Positions 27,207 through 39,377 of a stretch of DNA of 64,000 nt are shown here, in pieces. Position 1 is the first letter of the stretch, and every line of letters starts with the position of its first letter. Made by a program: the position numbers and the translations under genes. The stretch comes from Mytilus galloprovincialis (Eukaryota; Mollusca; Bivalvia; Mytilida; Mytilidae): positions 85,779,795-85,843,794 of the forward strand of contig NC_134843.1 in assembly GCF_965363235.1 (NCBI RefSeq), given 5' to 3'. The notes beneath the pieces are model-generated. The model did not search any database, was not told the origin of the DNA, and worked only from the letters and a program-made list of their open reading frames with translations.

Positions 27207-27814
27207 CTAAAATAAATAAATAAAATAATCGATACCGACAAAGGAGTATGTCCAGTAAGACCCTTTTTGGCCCAAAATATAGCAGTTTTACAAAATTGTT
27301 AGAAAGTTAACTTTCGGCTATTTATTTGAAAATAAAATACTTCTGTTACATAAATATGGCTTATTTTGACATAACAATGCACATGGTTCTAGTACTAGCA
27401 TAATAAAGTCATGCTAAATTACTGAATTCATCCAAATTTTAGCATTTTGGTTAATTTTTGACGGTTTCCGTCTGAAATGGAAGTGGTTGCATTCGTGTTA
27501 ATTCTTGTTTTTTAAAAAATTTAAGTTGTATTCGATGATAATACATACCATATATAAAAGATGAGAATGAACACAGATGCGGCTACTTTCATTTTTGACA
27601 AAAACCATCCGAAAAGTGGCATATTTGAGAGATTTTTTAGCTTCAATTGTAGAGTCTTTGATGACCAAATCTTTCTTATAAACTATTGAATCGACTAAAG
27701 TAGACACTTTTAAAAGTGTTTAAAAAGTGTCCAAAATCTTTCAGGTCAAAATGGGCCTTTACCGGACCTACTCCTTTGTGGTAAAATTCTAATACAAGCT
27801 TTTTATTTAAGAAT

Positions 27815-27961
27815 TTAATGCTTCTTTTTGTAAATTTATTGGGGTGTAAAAGCGTTGACCGAAGTACATTTTGTATGAAGCGCGGAAGCGCTTCATTCTA
27901 AAAATGTACGCACGGTCAACGCTTTTACAACCCTATAAAGTTACAAAAAGAAGCATTCAAT
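27815..27961. repeat. Foldback (palindromic) repeat
   Basis: Left arm 27815-27882 and right arm 27888-27961 are imperfect reverse complements. The key parts are AATGCTTCTTTTTGTAA, GTAAAAGCGTTGACCG and TGAAGCG, around a centre near CGGAAG. Another arm fragment (GGTTGTAAAAGCGTAGATCG) appears at about 29284. A foldback MITE is likely. It lies in the putative intron 1 of peptide gene D. Confidence 0.8.
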
Positions 27962-28796
27962 ACTTATAATTATATTTTTAGCTATGATCATGAAAACACG
28001 AATTTTATATATTTTATTATTTAATTCACCTGTGCACTTTATTGTTGGAGCACGTGTTATAATGAATGAAAAGTTGTATTGAGCAATGCAACTGCTTACG
28101 AAATAACACGTGATGTGCAGTTAGCCAATCAGAATAACATATTATAATGAAACATACATCTAATGTAATTATTAATCAATCTAAGTTTATCAAAATGTCA
28201 TACAAAATAGATAAATGAATTAACATACCTTTTCCTAAAAAAAAGATGGGCACTAATATTAAACTTTAATTTGTTCACCGATGTCTTTCAAGAATGAGCG
28301 GGTGGATGCATGGGTATATTTTATTTTTCAATGTTTAAAACATAATAACAAATAACCTATAATTCGCAAAACTGCTATGTCCTGGTTTATACATATATAT
28401 TGTTCGCCTATGGAAGAAATCCTACCGTATTTTCCTAACACGGATAAGTGTTGCTCATTTAAATGATCCGTTGAATGTGTCGAAAATACAAATGGAATAT
28501 TCAATGCAATAAAACTTATTGTACATTTCCGTCGGATTTAACAAAAGATGCAATAAGTCATTTTCTATTTTCCACAGATATACTCTTAGCATATTACATG
28601 TAAACTATATATACAAAACGTATGAATAATTTATCTCAAAGACAAAATATTCCTACCAACCTAAATTCCATAGTACAAATATATAGTAAAAACGCATTAA
28701 CATAAAAAAAAATAAGATAAGGGAATCATTCTGAGCGCTGTACGCATTCCACAAATCTAAAAAGCACTTAAGAAATAGATTTAAAAATTAACATAC

Positions 28797-28842
28797 CTTT
28801 TCCACAATAAAGATGGGCATTAATATAAACCAAGTTTATATA
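28797..28842 (-). promoter_or_regulatory. Putative promoter and 5' UTR exon of peptide gene D
   Basis: Minus strand: TATATAAA (28842-28835), then a GGAAAAG|GTATGT donor with last exon base 28797. A related but TATA-degraded copy with the same 'ggaaaaggtatgttaa' donor lies at about 28225-28300. That could be an alternative first exon or a relic of a local duplication. Confidence 0.42.
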
Positions 28843-29547
28843 TGCTCACATAGGTCATTCAATAATCAGTTACTGTAGTGTCTTACTATATCATTGCTCT
28901 TCTTTCTGAAGTTTGATGTCGTGATCAGTGAATTCACGTAAGTATATTTACACTTACTAACGTGTTTTCTTGATACTTTTATATACAGGTAATCAATTTC
29001 TTTTTGATGAAACGTGATATTTGATCTATAATAACTTATAATTATATTACATGTATACTTAGAATCTGTAATTAGCTGACAACAATCGCGAGACTCTCCA
29101 ATGTCATATTCCATTTACATATTAAAAAAAATCAACTTATATGACTGCAGGTGCTGACCGATACCGTGTTAAAATAATTAATTAAGAAAACAACTGAAAA
29201 ATGTGAAAAACTTGTAACTCTCAATTTGGTTGTATCATGGGACGTAATTATAAAATTTGAATGCTCCTTTTTTACATTTTCATAGGGTTGTAAAAGCGTA
29301 GATCGTGCATACTTTTGTAATATTAAGGGTTTCCTCTTTGGAACCAGGTCCGTAACTTCATTAAGGCAAATGCCTCATTTTAGAAATAAAAAAATGTAAT
29401 AAGTTGAAACAAAATATAATCTTCTTATCAAATTGTTTTCACGACGAGTGTCTTGAAAGAATCATTTTCTGTTGATTTATGACGTCGCCATTTCAGAATC
29501 CATGTTTCTCATTTTTGTAGTATTCCCTGTTGCTTGTCGTTATGCGT
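28843..29547. other. Stretch without a recognised gene
   Basis: AT-rich; includes the arm fragment of the foldback repeat near 29284. Open frames are short and unsupported. Confidence 0.5.
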
Positions 29548-30948
29548 CTTAATTATTCCCGAATATTTTTGTGTGTTGTGAATGTTCATTCGATTCTTCG
29601 CAGACTTTAGACTTGGGAAAGTTCTACGATAACGGGTGAACGTTTGTGTGGTTTAGCAATGTTACATGTCCACCGATGTCCAGATGTTTTAAATTAATTA
29701 TTCCCGAGTTTATCTGTGTGTTGTAAATGTTCATTCAATTCTTCGCAGAATTTAGACTTGCGAAAGATCTACAATAACGGGTGAACGTTTGTATGGTTTG
29801 GCAATGTTGCTTGTTCACCGATGTCCAGATGTCTTAATTATTCCCGAGTTTATCTGTGTGTTGTAGATGTTCGTTCAGTTCTTTGCAGAATTTACGTTTT
29901 GGAAAGATCTACGATAACGGGTGAACGTTTGTATGGTTTGGCAACGTTGCTTTTCCACCGATGTCCAGATGTCTTAATTATTCCCGAGTTTATCTGTGTG
30001 TTGTAGATGTTCGTTCAGTTCTTTGCAGAATTTACGTTTTGGAAAGATCTACGATAACGGGTGAACGTTTGTATGGTTTGGCAACGTTGCTTTTCCACCG
30101 ATGTCCAGATGTCTTAATTATTCCCGAGTTTATCTGTGTGTTGTAGATGTTCGTTCAGTTCTTTGCAGAATTTACGTTTTGGAAAGATCTACGATAACGG
30201 GTGAACGTTTGTATGGTTTGGCAATGTTGCTTGTTCACCGATGTCCAGATGTCTTAATTATTCCCGAGTTTATCTGTGTGTTGTAGATGTTCGTTCAGTT
30301 CTTTGCAGAATTTACGTTTTGGAAAGATCTACGATAACGGGTGAACGTTTGTATGGTTTGGCAACGTTGCTTTTCCACCGATGTCCAGATGTCTTAATTA
30401 TTCCCGAGTTTATCTGTGTGTTGTAGATGTTCGTTCAGTTCTTTGCAGAATTTACGTTTTGGAAAGATCTACGATAACGGGTGAACGTTTGTATGGTTTG
30501 GCAATGTTGCTTGTTCACCGATGTCCAGATGTCTTAATTATTCCCGAGTTTATCTGTGTGTTGTAGATGTTCGTTCAGTTCTTTGCAGAATTTACGTTTT
30601 GGAAAGATCTACGATAACGGGTGAACGTTTGTATGGTTTGGCAATGTTGCTTGTTCACCGATGTCCAGATGTCTTAATTATTCCCGAGTTTATCTGTGTG
30701 TTGTAGATGTTCGTTCAGTTCTTTGCAGAATTTACGTTTTGGAAAGATCTACGATAACGGGTGAACGTTTGTATGGTTTGGCAACGTTGCTTTTCCACCG
30801 ATGTCCAGATGTCTTAATTATTCCCGAGTTTATCTGTGTGTTGTAGATGTTCGTTCAGTTCTTTGCAGAATCTACATTTTGGAAAGATCTACGATAACGG
30901 GTGAACGTTTGTATGGTTTGGAAATGTTGCTTGTCCACCGATGTCCAG
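29548..30948. repeat. 140-bp tandem repeat array, about 10 units
   Basis: Each unit runs from TCTTAATTATTCCCGAGTTT to CCACCGATGTCCAGATG. The first two units are diverged; the next eight are nearly identical and come in two versions: GCAACGTTGCTTTTCCACCG or GCAATGTTGCTTGTTCACCG. Each unit starts a 61-codon open frame, but 140 is not a multiple of three, so the frame shifts every unit. That argues for satellite DNA, not a repetitive protein. Confidence 0.95.
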
Positions 30949-33104
30949 ATAACGTTCGAGAAAGTGATTTGACATTATACTATGCTACCGGACATAGAAA
31001 AGTTGGTCTTTACTTTAACGAAAAAATAAACTTCATCTTAAAGAATACAACAATAGTATTCCTTTCTGTGGATGAATCTTAAAAACTGACATGGGTTGAT
31101 TACATATACTTAAATGTTGTATAAGTTCATAGCACAAAATTTCTTGCTTTTTATTTTGAAGTCACAATTAGAAATTCATTATCGAGCAAACACTCACTTG
31201 TTCAGATCAAATCGTTCTATAGCACATTTGTTTAGCATCTGTGATCTTGATATTTGACCTGGAAACGAATAAAGTTTACTTCTCTTTAATCATGTTGTAC
31301 ATGAATTATAGTTTAAACATACAAAAAAAGGAAATATTACTTATCAATAATAATGGGGACTTTCACCGGACAAAACGGTATCAGTCAGATAATAAGTTTT
31401 TCTTTTGAATAAGGCTAAGTGGAGATGGAGGAGGGGCGACTTTTTTTTTTTTTTTTATTGAAAACTTCTGTCAAAATGCAAGTGGATAGTAGTTGGAGAT
31501 CTGGAATAATCGAGTAGGGATTTTAATTTAGTTTTTTTTTAATTACATCTTATTTGATATCAATTGGCATTTCTAATTGTTGTGAGTGTAAACAATATTT
31601 TATTTCAAAACAAATAACGTAAATATTACAATTTATGACAATCTTTTTCGGATTTGAAAACGAGTGGATTTTCACTTTTACAAATTCCTCTCTCAAAATT
31701 GTTGTTGTCAGAAGGATAATACTCTCCCTTCGCAATATAAAATATATTTTCTGTTAATCTAATCATTAAACGAAAACAAAAACAAAAACAACTTAAATAA
31801 TAGTAAACAATTCTTGATAAATATCTTACGTTTACGCAATTAGCGGTCGAATGACACAAGCCGTTTTTAATTGTATGCACGTAAACAATTAAATAATTAT
31901 AACACAAGCCAAAATACGATAAATGATTTGTCATTTTGTACGAACATTAGTAACATAAACATCATATTGGTAAATTAAAGTAAGAAAATTGTCACTTTTA
32001 CAAATGACGGGATAAGATACCTCAACAAAACAGCCACAATAAAATAAATACAATACTATATAATGGAAAAAAGAGACATGGATGTTTACAAAAAAGAGGT
32101 AAAAAGACAACTGCAGGTGTCTGTTTGTCACGTTTATTTACATATAATACATATTCTTCTATGTGCGACTTGTGTAACGTTAATGTGTTGTGTAATTCCT
32201 GATTCTATTTTGATGTTATAAAAAAGTACTTACAAGCGTGACATGAAGTACTCGTTAAATTTATATTAGATACATGTATAGGGTTATTCTTTCTTTTCTT
32301 TCTCTTAAATTCAGATATAAAGAATTTACCAGTATAAAAGATCATATGAAATATGTTCATGTTTTTAAAGACTATTCTAAACGTATATTAGATACTTTCG
32401 ATGGAGTATATACTATACATATATTCTATGCACGAAGAGAGATATGGGATAGACGTCAATGACACAGCAACCCAATCAAATTAAAAATTATATATTTTCT
32501 AAACTTTATTATAATGTATTTGCATGTCCCAAGTCAGAAGTCTCTAATTCACGGATTGTCGTTTGTTGCTGTGTTACATATTTGTTTTTCGTTCATTATT
32601 TTGTATATGCAAAAGTCCGTTAGTTTCTCGTTTGAAATGTTTTGCATTTGTTATTTCTTAGCTCCTGAGGGATAGGTTTTGGAATTGTTTTCTCTCAATC
32701 GAATCATGACTTTCGAACAGCGATACTGCTGTTGCCTTTATTTGCTAATGTTCAAAGGCTGAACAGAAAACTATAGTTGATAACGTCTATGTCAAATTTT
32801 CTCCGATTGGGTGTGCAGAAAGATGTGAGATATGCACCAAACCAACCCCATTAAAATTATAAATAGTAATCTTATTCTAAACTCTCCTTAAATATTAAAC
32901 ACACACCCAAACATTTTAAAGCAAGGAATGTATAAAATCGTAGAAACGTTAGGAAGTTTTCACAACAGGAAGCTTACAACGAACAGCTACAACTTTACAC
33001 GAGGCAGTTAGAACCTTCGTGTATTAATAATTTCTGCATATATTAACGAGGACTTAGAAAGTTTTAAAAATACATTATAAATCATGCTATACCAAATTAC
33101 TGAC
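30949..33104. other. AT-rich stretch with no clear gene
   Basis: Apart from the weak exon candidate at 31626-31727, only short open frames with low-complexity composition and a poly-T tract (about 31440-31458) are seen. Confidence 0.45.
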
Positions 33105-33316
33105 CTCTGAGCTGATTATATCAAGAGGAACTAACCGCACACCAGCAGTAGTATCATCTCCAGTAATTGTGCTCGTCGATGAAAGAAACACTCCATTAAT
33201 TGAGAACGTTGGAAGCACTTTTCTGCATTTATCTTTATCAGGAACGCTTAAAACCAAACATGTTGATAACAAGACTGAGTCGAAGTTATCAAAAGGGCAA
33301 TGAGGTGGGATGAATA
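31626..33316 (-). CDS. Weak candidate exons of an unrecognised minus-strand gene
   Basis: Candidate exon 33316-33105 has a TTAG acceptor and a GAG|GTCAGT donor. It is open for 70 codons in phase 0 and includes PPHCPFDNFDSVLLSTCLVL and KCRKVLPTFSINGVFLSS, which reads more like protein than the surrounding noise. A phase-compatible terminal candidate at 31727-31626 codes GEYYPSDNNNFERGICKSEN and ends DCHKL-stop. The acceptor of the first lies inside a degenerate minisatellite and that of the second is weak. No family is recognised. It could be spurious. Confidence 0.28.
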
Positions 33317-33845
33317 CTAAGTCAGAGTGGTCAAAATGGTCAAAAGGGTAAAAATGTGGAATGAATACTGAGTCGGGGTGGTTAAAAAGGAGATGAAGGA
33401 TAAAAAAACTGAGTACGTCAGGTCACTAGGATGAGGAGGATAGATGGATACTAAGTCAGAGTGGTCATATTAAAAAGGGGCAGTAAAGAGAACTGAGTCA
33501 GACGTATTGGTAAGGTAGGAGAGGGATAAGTACTGAGTCAGACAGTTACAAGTGTAAGAAGAAGGGACGAGAACTGAGTCAGACTGGTCAAAGGAAAAGA
33601 AAGAGTGAGAAGGAGGGGTGCAGACAGAGTCAGGCTGGTCTTACGGGTAAGACGGACGTTGAATATTGGGTTATAATAGTCATAAGGGAAAGGAGTGGGT
33701 ACGAACTGAGTAAGACTTGTCAAAGGGAAAAAGGAGGGATGACACTTCAGTTAAACTGATCATAAGGAGAAAGGATGCGGGATTGTACTGAGTCAGACTG
33801 GTCTTACGGGTAAGGGTGAAATTGTACTTCAGCAGACAGGTATTA
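33265..33845. repeat. Degenerate minisatellite, roughly 50-60-bp period
   Basis: Recurrent ACTGAGTCAGACTGGTCAAA followed by AAGGGTAAGGA-like purine-rich sequence, about ten imperfect units. The left edge overlaps the exon candidate at 33105-33316, as though the array grew from or into it. Confidence 0.8.
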
Positions 33846-34615
33846 GGAGGAATGAATTTTGACAGTCTATATAATTATGTATGTCGTTTAGTTCTTTACT
33901 TTTCAAATCTATATACGTTGCGTTGCCTCTTTATCAAGATTGTGGTTGTATATACTGATAATACTGGAAAATGTCATAACATTTTTTTTATACATTAACT
34001 GTCTCTTCAACTTTAATTATTTGTAACCAGTTTATCGGAAATATTGACAATTGACATTTCCTTATAAGGGATTTCCGTTGAATAACATACATGTTCAATA
34101 AAGTATTAAAAAACTTTGTCAAGATACCTAAGTAGCTGAAGTCGACCTTAACAAAAGTCACTAAAAAACCCAAAGACTTTTATCATTGATAAGGTTAGTC
34201 ATTATCATAAAAACTATATGAGTAATGTAATTCATGTTACCCACTTATAATATATTATACGTTTGTTTTGGTAAATGCATAGTAATGTAATGTTAACAAT
34301 AATATGCTAAGGCTAAAATAAAAAGATTCTTACCGTCATTCGAATAATTATTTAATCCTTGTTGCTTGAATCCGACATTTTTGTTTACTTTCTGATGGCA
34401 TAATGAAATTACCTGCGCATACGATCATACACGGGGCGAAAAACTTAGTTGCGAGAGCTTTCTCCCTTTGGAAAAAACGGTGACGTGATCAATATCTTAT
34501 ATTTGTTCAAGCTGTCAATCATTTTATTTATATTAATTTTTTTATATACCATTGGTCTTACTCATTAATCCTTCGGATTCGTCTTTTTAAATATGTTAAC
34601 TCGTAAGAACCCTGG

Positions 34616-34623
34616 TATATATA
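34616..34623 (+). promoter_or_regulatory. TATA box of the four-domain secreted protein gene
   Basis: TATATATA lies 91-98 bp upstream of the ATG at 34714, giving an expected start near 34645-34655 and a 5' UTR of about 60-70 bp. A ttttttag at 34686-34693 could be an acceptor if a further upstream exon exists. Confidence 0.45.
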
Positions 34624-34713
34624 GAACTTGACAACAATCTCAGACAGTTTGAATATTTGGAAGCAATAATTGTATAGCTTGACACTTTTTTTAGAAGACC
34701 TCTGCAGGGAATC

Positions 34714-37700
34714 ATGATTTGGAGTGGAACAGTTTTCTTAATCTGCATTTCACTTATAACGGTGGAGTCCTGCCAGCAAAACGGAAGTAAGTCAACATTA
34801 TTTTACTTATTTTTACCATAGGTCGTGTTATTCTTCATTAGACTCTAATTTTAAAGGAATATTACTTATGAAATCAATCTCAAGGCTAAGAAATACGGGT
34901 GAAATCGGGTCATTTTCGGAATTCCCGGGTTATTTCAATGACCCGGCGGGTGTTCCAGGTGATCCCTCAGAATTGTGAAAATCTCGGGTCACACCCGCAG
35001 AATACGGGTCAGTTGACAGGTATGTTAGAGGCATAAGCCATGTATTAAACAAAAGTAATATAACAAAAATACCGAACTCCGAGGACAATTAAAATCGGAA
35101 AACCCTTAATCAAATGAAAAAGTCTAAAGCTCAAACTCATCAAAACGAATGGATAATAATTGTCATATGCCAGATTTGGTGGGTACAGACATTTTCTTAA
35201 GTAGAAAGTGAAATAAACCTAGTTTTATAGCTAGCTAAAAGGTTGATTTGATTGCATTATTGTCAACTTATAAAGGTGAATCAAGAAGAACAAAACTGTT
35301 GGACACTTTTATTTATGTCCTAGGCCTTAAATTAATAATATCATTTATATTTTTCACAAACAACAGCAACGGGTTGAATTTGCATGTTCACAGGCTTGCG
35401 TTATCAAAGAATAGTGTTATTATGGAAATAAAAGCCGATATTGTAAAAAAATACAAACGCGATAAACAAACAAAAGATTTCAATTGTGTCATGTAAGCAA
35501 ATATTCATGCAAAATCTACCGACGACCGACAGTAATCAAAAATGTGTCTGAAATTCTGTCTTGCTACTTTTAATGTTTGAAACCAGCAATATGTCGTTTT
35601 CAGTCAGGGTTAAAAACTAAAAAAAAAGGTTTTATTCAGATTTTTGTTCCTCATAAAGGTTTTCTAGTTCTGTGGCATTAAACAAAAATATATATTCAAA
35701 ACATTTATATTGTATGTAAACATAACGATGAAAAACCGCACACATATTTGATGAATAAACCTACAATGGTAATGCCACTAAAAGCTAAATTCAATATCTG
35801 TATGAATTATCGATAATCAACATTTCAAAAATCAAATCTAAGGAGAGAATCTTGATTTTATTACATTAGAGAAATAAAAGTTACACTTAAAACGTTTAAT
35901 TGGTATTTTGAAAGCATAGTGTTATCGGTGATTAATGTATAATTAAATGCATAAGATGATTATCGTCATTCTTCACTTGTATCATCATGGTTGTAATCCA
36001 GTTGTAAATGGAATGTGTTTTGATAATTCGTATCTTTATATTTGGTAAACATTTCATCCGTTAATCGACCCTATCAACACAAGGTATTGGATGGACACAG
36101 AGGGAAAACTGTTATTGATTTTAGTTGTTTGTTTTCATTCTTTTATAAAGAAATATGTAAAATTAGATATTCAATATGTACGTAATTATGAAGTTCAGCA
36201 AATCAAGAATTAACACTTGGTTTGATCATGATATTTTGATGCTATTTCATTTTTTTTTGGTGTAGTTGTACTTTTTTTTATGGTACAAATGTAACATCTG
36301 CGACTTTTTATTTATAAAAGACAACGTTATTCAAATAACAATTAATATGAGCGTTACTTGTTAAAATGTTTAGTTGTCCCTGTTTGGAAATTGATAATTT
36401 ACTTCTGTTCAATACGATCTTGTGGTGTTCTCTAAGTTGCATTGCATAGGTCTAAGAGTTTCTAAGCTATCAGGGTGGAATAGAATGCGTTTTATATGTC
36501 ATTTTCACAAGTATCGCAACTGGATCAAGAATTGTAATTGAACACGGCACAATGTATTTCAGAAACAATTTACTTTGTTCAACATTGACAATTTCAAAAA
36601 AGAATCATGATTATGTCCAGCCAATTACTTTCTCTGCACTCATTTTTGATGAACACTTATTTTTTTGTCGTCGAATAACTCTCTCATTGACGTGTACAAA
36701 ATATTCATAAATGCTTCACATGTTCTTTTCGTCAACATATTGAGGTCGTATTAATATGTTCTCATGTTATCCTTTTTGTTTTTATAGTAACCTGTGGGAG
36801 CGAATGGGTACAACAATTAGAGAATAACCAACAAGGCAATGAAGTAACCGGTAGTAAAGAAATACTTCGACAGGCTATCTTGAGTGGTGCAAAAGTTCGG
36901 ATCAGTTTTGGAAATTATTATGCAGATACCCAGTTTACGTACATCCTAAATGGTGAAGTGTGTGTACAGTCACTTTTTCATATCAGCAAGAATGGTTGGG
37001 ATAAACATCAAACTAAGGCATATTGGTGGTTTCTCAACGTATGTACCACTGGAAATGTACACATGTCTCGGTGGTATGTTGGATCTCATGCTCGACCGTC
37101 AACACCGGAAACGAAAACTAAATACAGTGTCAGATGGTTTACAAGGTATATAACGAAATAAATAGCCGTCTTATTACTTTTTAAAGAGGCGAGTGTTGGA
37201 AAACATGTATATAGGTGGCACGGTAGTATTTGCATTTCAGAATTTAGGTTGCTCTTTTGTGTACCCTACCTAAGTCAATGTATCTGAACAGTGTGATTGA
37301 ACATAAAATATATTATCAACTGAACACACTTTCCAAAACTGAGGGATGAATCATGTGTAGAAAAATATGAAATAATTTGACAAACAGATGAAAATGAATT
37401 TTTGAGATTTTTTTTTTAATTGTGTATTCACTGCATGATAAAAGACATAAAAGCACTAGTGGCCTAAGATTTTTAAAAATACCAAAAAAGGTTAGCGGTC
37501 ATGATACACATTCGTATCTATTTCTGAATAGTCAAATGAAAGTATTTCAGTTAACTGCGAAAATTTAAAATTTTTGCAGTGTTAGAAAGTTGTCAAAATT
37601 ATAAAAAGGCTATCATTATCCCTTATGGGCCAGGAAATACTACCGTGCCCCCCTATATATTATGACTCTCTTGTATTAAATTAAGGTCTGTTTCTTTTCA

Positions 37701-39377
37701 TACAAAACACTGATTCTTTTTCCGGATTTAACTATATCTGAAGTACTTTTTGGATCGAACAGCCCTGTAGCATATGTATTACTTTATGATTTTCGAATAT
37801 TCCTGCCTCAAGACATTAATTGTCGAAATGCGCTTCTGATGAAGGAAAATTGATAACGGTAATGATATGATATTCTTCTGTGGTTTTGTCAAATAAAACT
37901 TCAATATAAAAACATAACAGATGATAACATGTCCATCAATCTTTGAGGACATGTTTCATAAAGTTGAACGTCATAAAATCAACAAATCGAATAAGGTAGA
38001 AGTTTGCAGTGCTGATTATATAAATAGATGATGTGGTATTATTGCCAATGAGATAACTCTTCACAAGAGACCATATGACCATAATAGGTCCCCGTATGGT
38101 CTTCAACAATGTGCTAGGCCAATATAATTAGTCTTTCTCAGAGTGCTTTGTTTGTTTGTTGTTTCTTTTTCATTTGACACCTCATTACTAGTATACTATA
38201 CTGAAATAATAATTGCCAGACCAATGTTCTCTCTATTTTCAGACAATTAAGCTCAGACTCAAATCCTCAAACTCCCATTTTCTGCAACTCAGACAGTGGA
38301 TCAGCAAGCTGTGGCAATATAAAACATCTAACAAGAGCTGTTGCTAACGGAGCAGAAATTCACGTTACCAATGTAAATGGTAAACGAGCGGGAGCTCTTG
38401 AATTTTCAAATATAGCATATAATAAAGCTGAAACGAAAGTAGCTGGTACACATTTGTGGCATGTAAGTCAGTCAATTGTCGGAAATCATATAGAATTCCA
38501 GCAGAATGCGTATTGGTGGTTTAATCTATGGTCAACCGATGGAACACGTGATATGTCAAGATGGTCTGTTGGTGAACATACTGACCGAGGACATTCTAAT
38601 GACAAAGTATCGATGAAATGGTTTGCTGATACATGTTGGACCTTAGCATACGAACATGACAAAGACGGACAAGCCATCGATGGTTCCCTTGAGTTCCTAC
38701 GCTCAGCTATTTTAGTTGGCAAACGGGTGAGGCTAGTTTACTCAGATAATACGTACGGAATTGAAGCTGACCAGTTAGTGGTAAGAAACGGTCATGTAAC
38801 TGCGCAAGTTCTAGGCCACGTATCGAAAGCAAATTTACAGAAATTTCAGGACAACGCATACTGGTATTGGCAAAATGTTGCGACGACCGGAAATGTAGAA
38901 ACCATCCGCTACAATGTAGGTTCTCACACCAATCGTGGCAGTTCCAATGATAGACAGGCAACAAAGTGGTTCATTGACTCCAGGCCTTGGGTACACGCGT
39001 ATTCCAACTCAGAAACAGGTGTAACTACACATGGATCTAAGGCGTCGTTGATACAGGGAGTTAAAGCTGGAAAGATGCTCAGATTCACTATTAAATCTAC
39101 TACATGTAATCAACTAAACAATGATTATATTGCTGTCTTTAACGCTGATAATGCAGACTTAAGTCCTGATGGAAATGATCTTGGTGCACAGCATATTCGG
39201 TCGATTGGGTTGACAAAAGATGGGTTATATAATGTAGCATTTGGATCTAAACCCTATTGGAATTTTATGATCGCTACGACAGCTGGTAAATTAGACGAAA
39301 CAAGATGGACTGTTGGTGAACACAAGAGTCAGGGACACGTCAATTCCAATTCCGCTATTGATTGGTTTGTTAGTTAA
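34714..39377 (+). CDS. Secreted protein with four tandem Trp-rich domains, unknown family
   Basis: Exons 34714-34786, 36788-37145 and 38243-39377, with GTAAGT/TAG and GTATAT/CAG junctions; continuous for 521 residues. The N-terminus MIWSGTVFLICISLITVESC is a signal peptide. The rest is four divergent copies of a domain of about 115-130 residues (roughly 25-145, 165-285, 286-400, 401-521). Shared marks are GA/K..VR early, a central H(I/V)S, an AYWWF- or PYWNF-like block, TTG or TDG, then RWxVGxH and a closing (K/R/D)WF. Copy 1 shows AYWWFLNVCTTGNVHMSRWY; copy 4 shows RWTVGEHKSQGH. Few cysteines and no transmembrane segment after the signal. I do not recognise the fold. An extracellular or mucosal lectin-like or matrix protein is possible, but that is a guess. 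Confidence 0.88.
35065..35245 (-). repeat. Interspersed repeat in intron 1 of the four-domain gene
   Basis: Matches 1485-1655 ('gaggacaatt.aaa.cg.aaa.cc.taatcaaat', 'ttttatagctagctaaa'). Confidence 0.6.
37790..38115. repeat. Repeat fragments in intron 2 of the four-domain gene
   Basis: 37796-37860 carries 'attgtcgaaatgcgcttctgatg', which I associate with the end of the GACGAAACGCGCGTCTGG family. 38028-38115 is a fragment of the 'attgccaatgagataactc' family seen in full at 8122-8482. Confidence 0.5.

Noticed and set aside
29821-31082. A series of 61-93-codon plus-strand frames starting MSRCLNYSRVYLCVVDVRS
   Set aside because: They repeat every 140 bp, which is not divisible by three, so each frame dies in the next unit. 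They are satellite translations.
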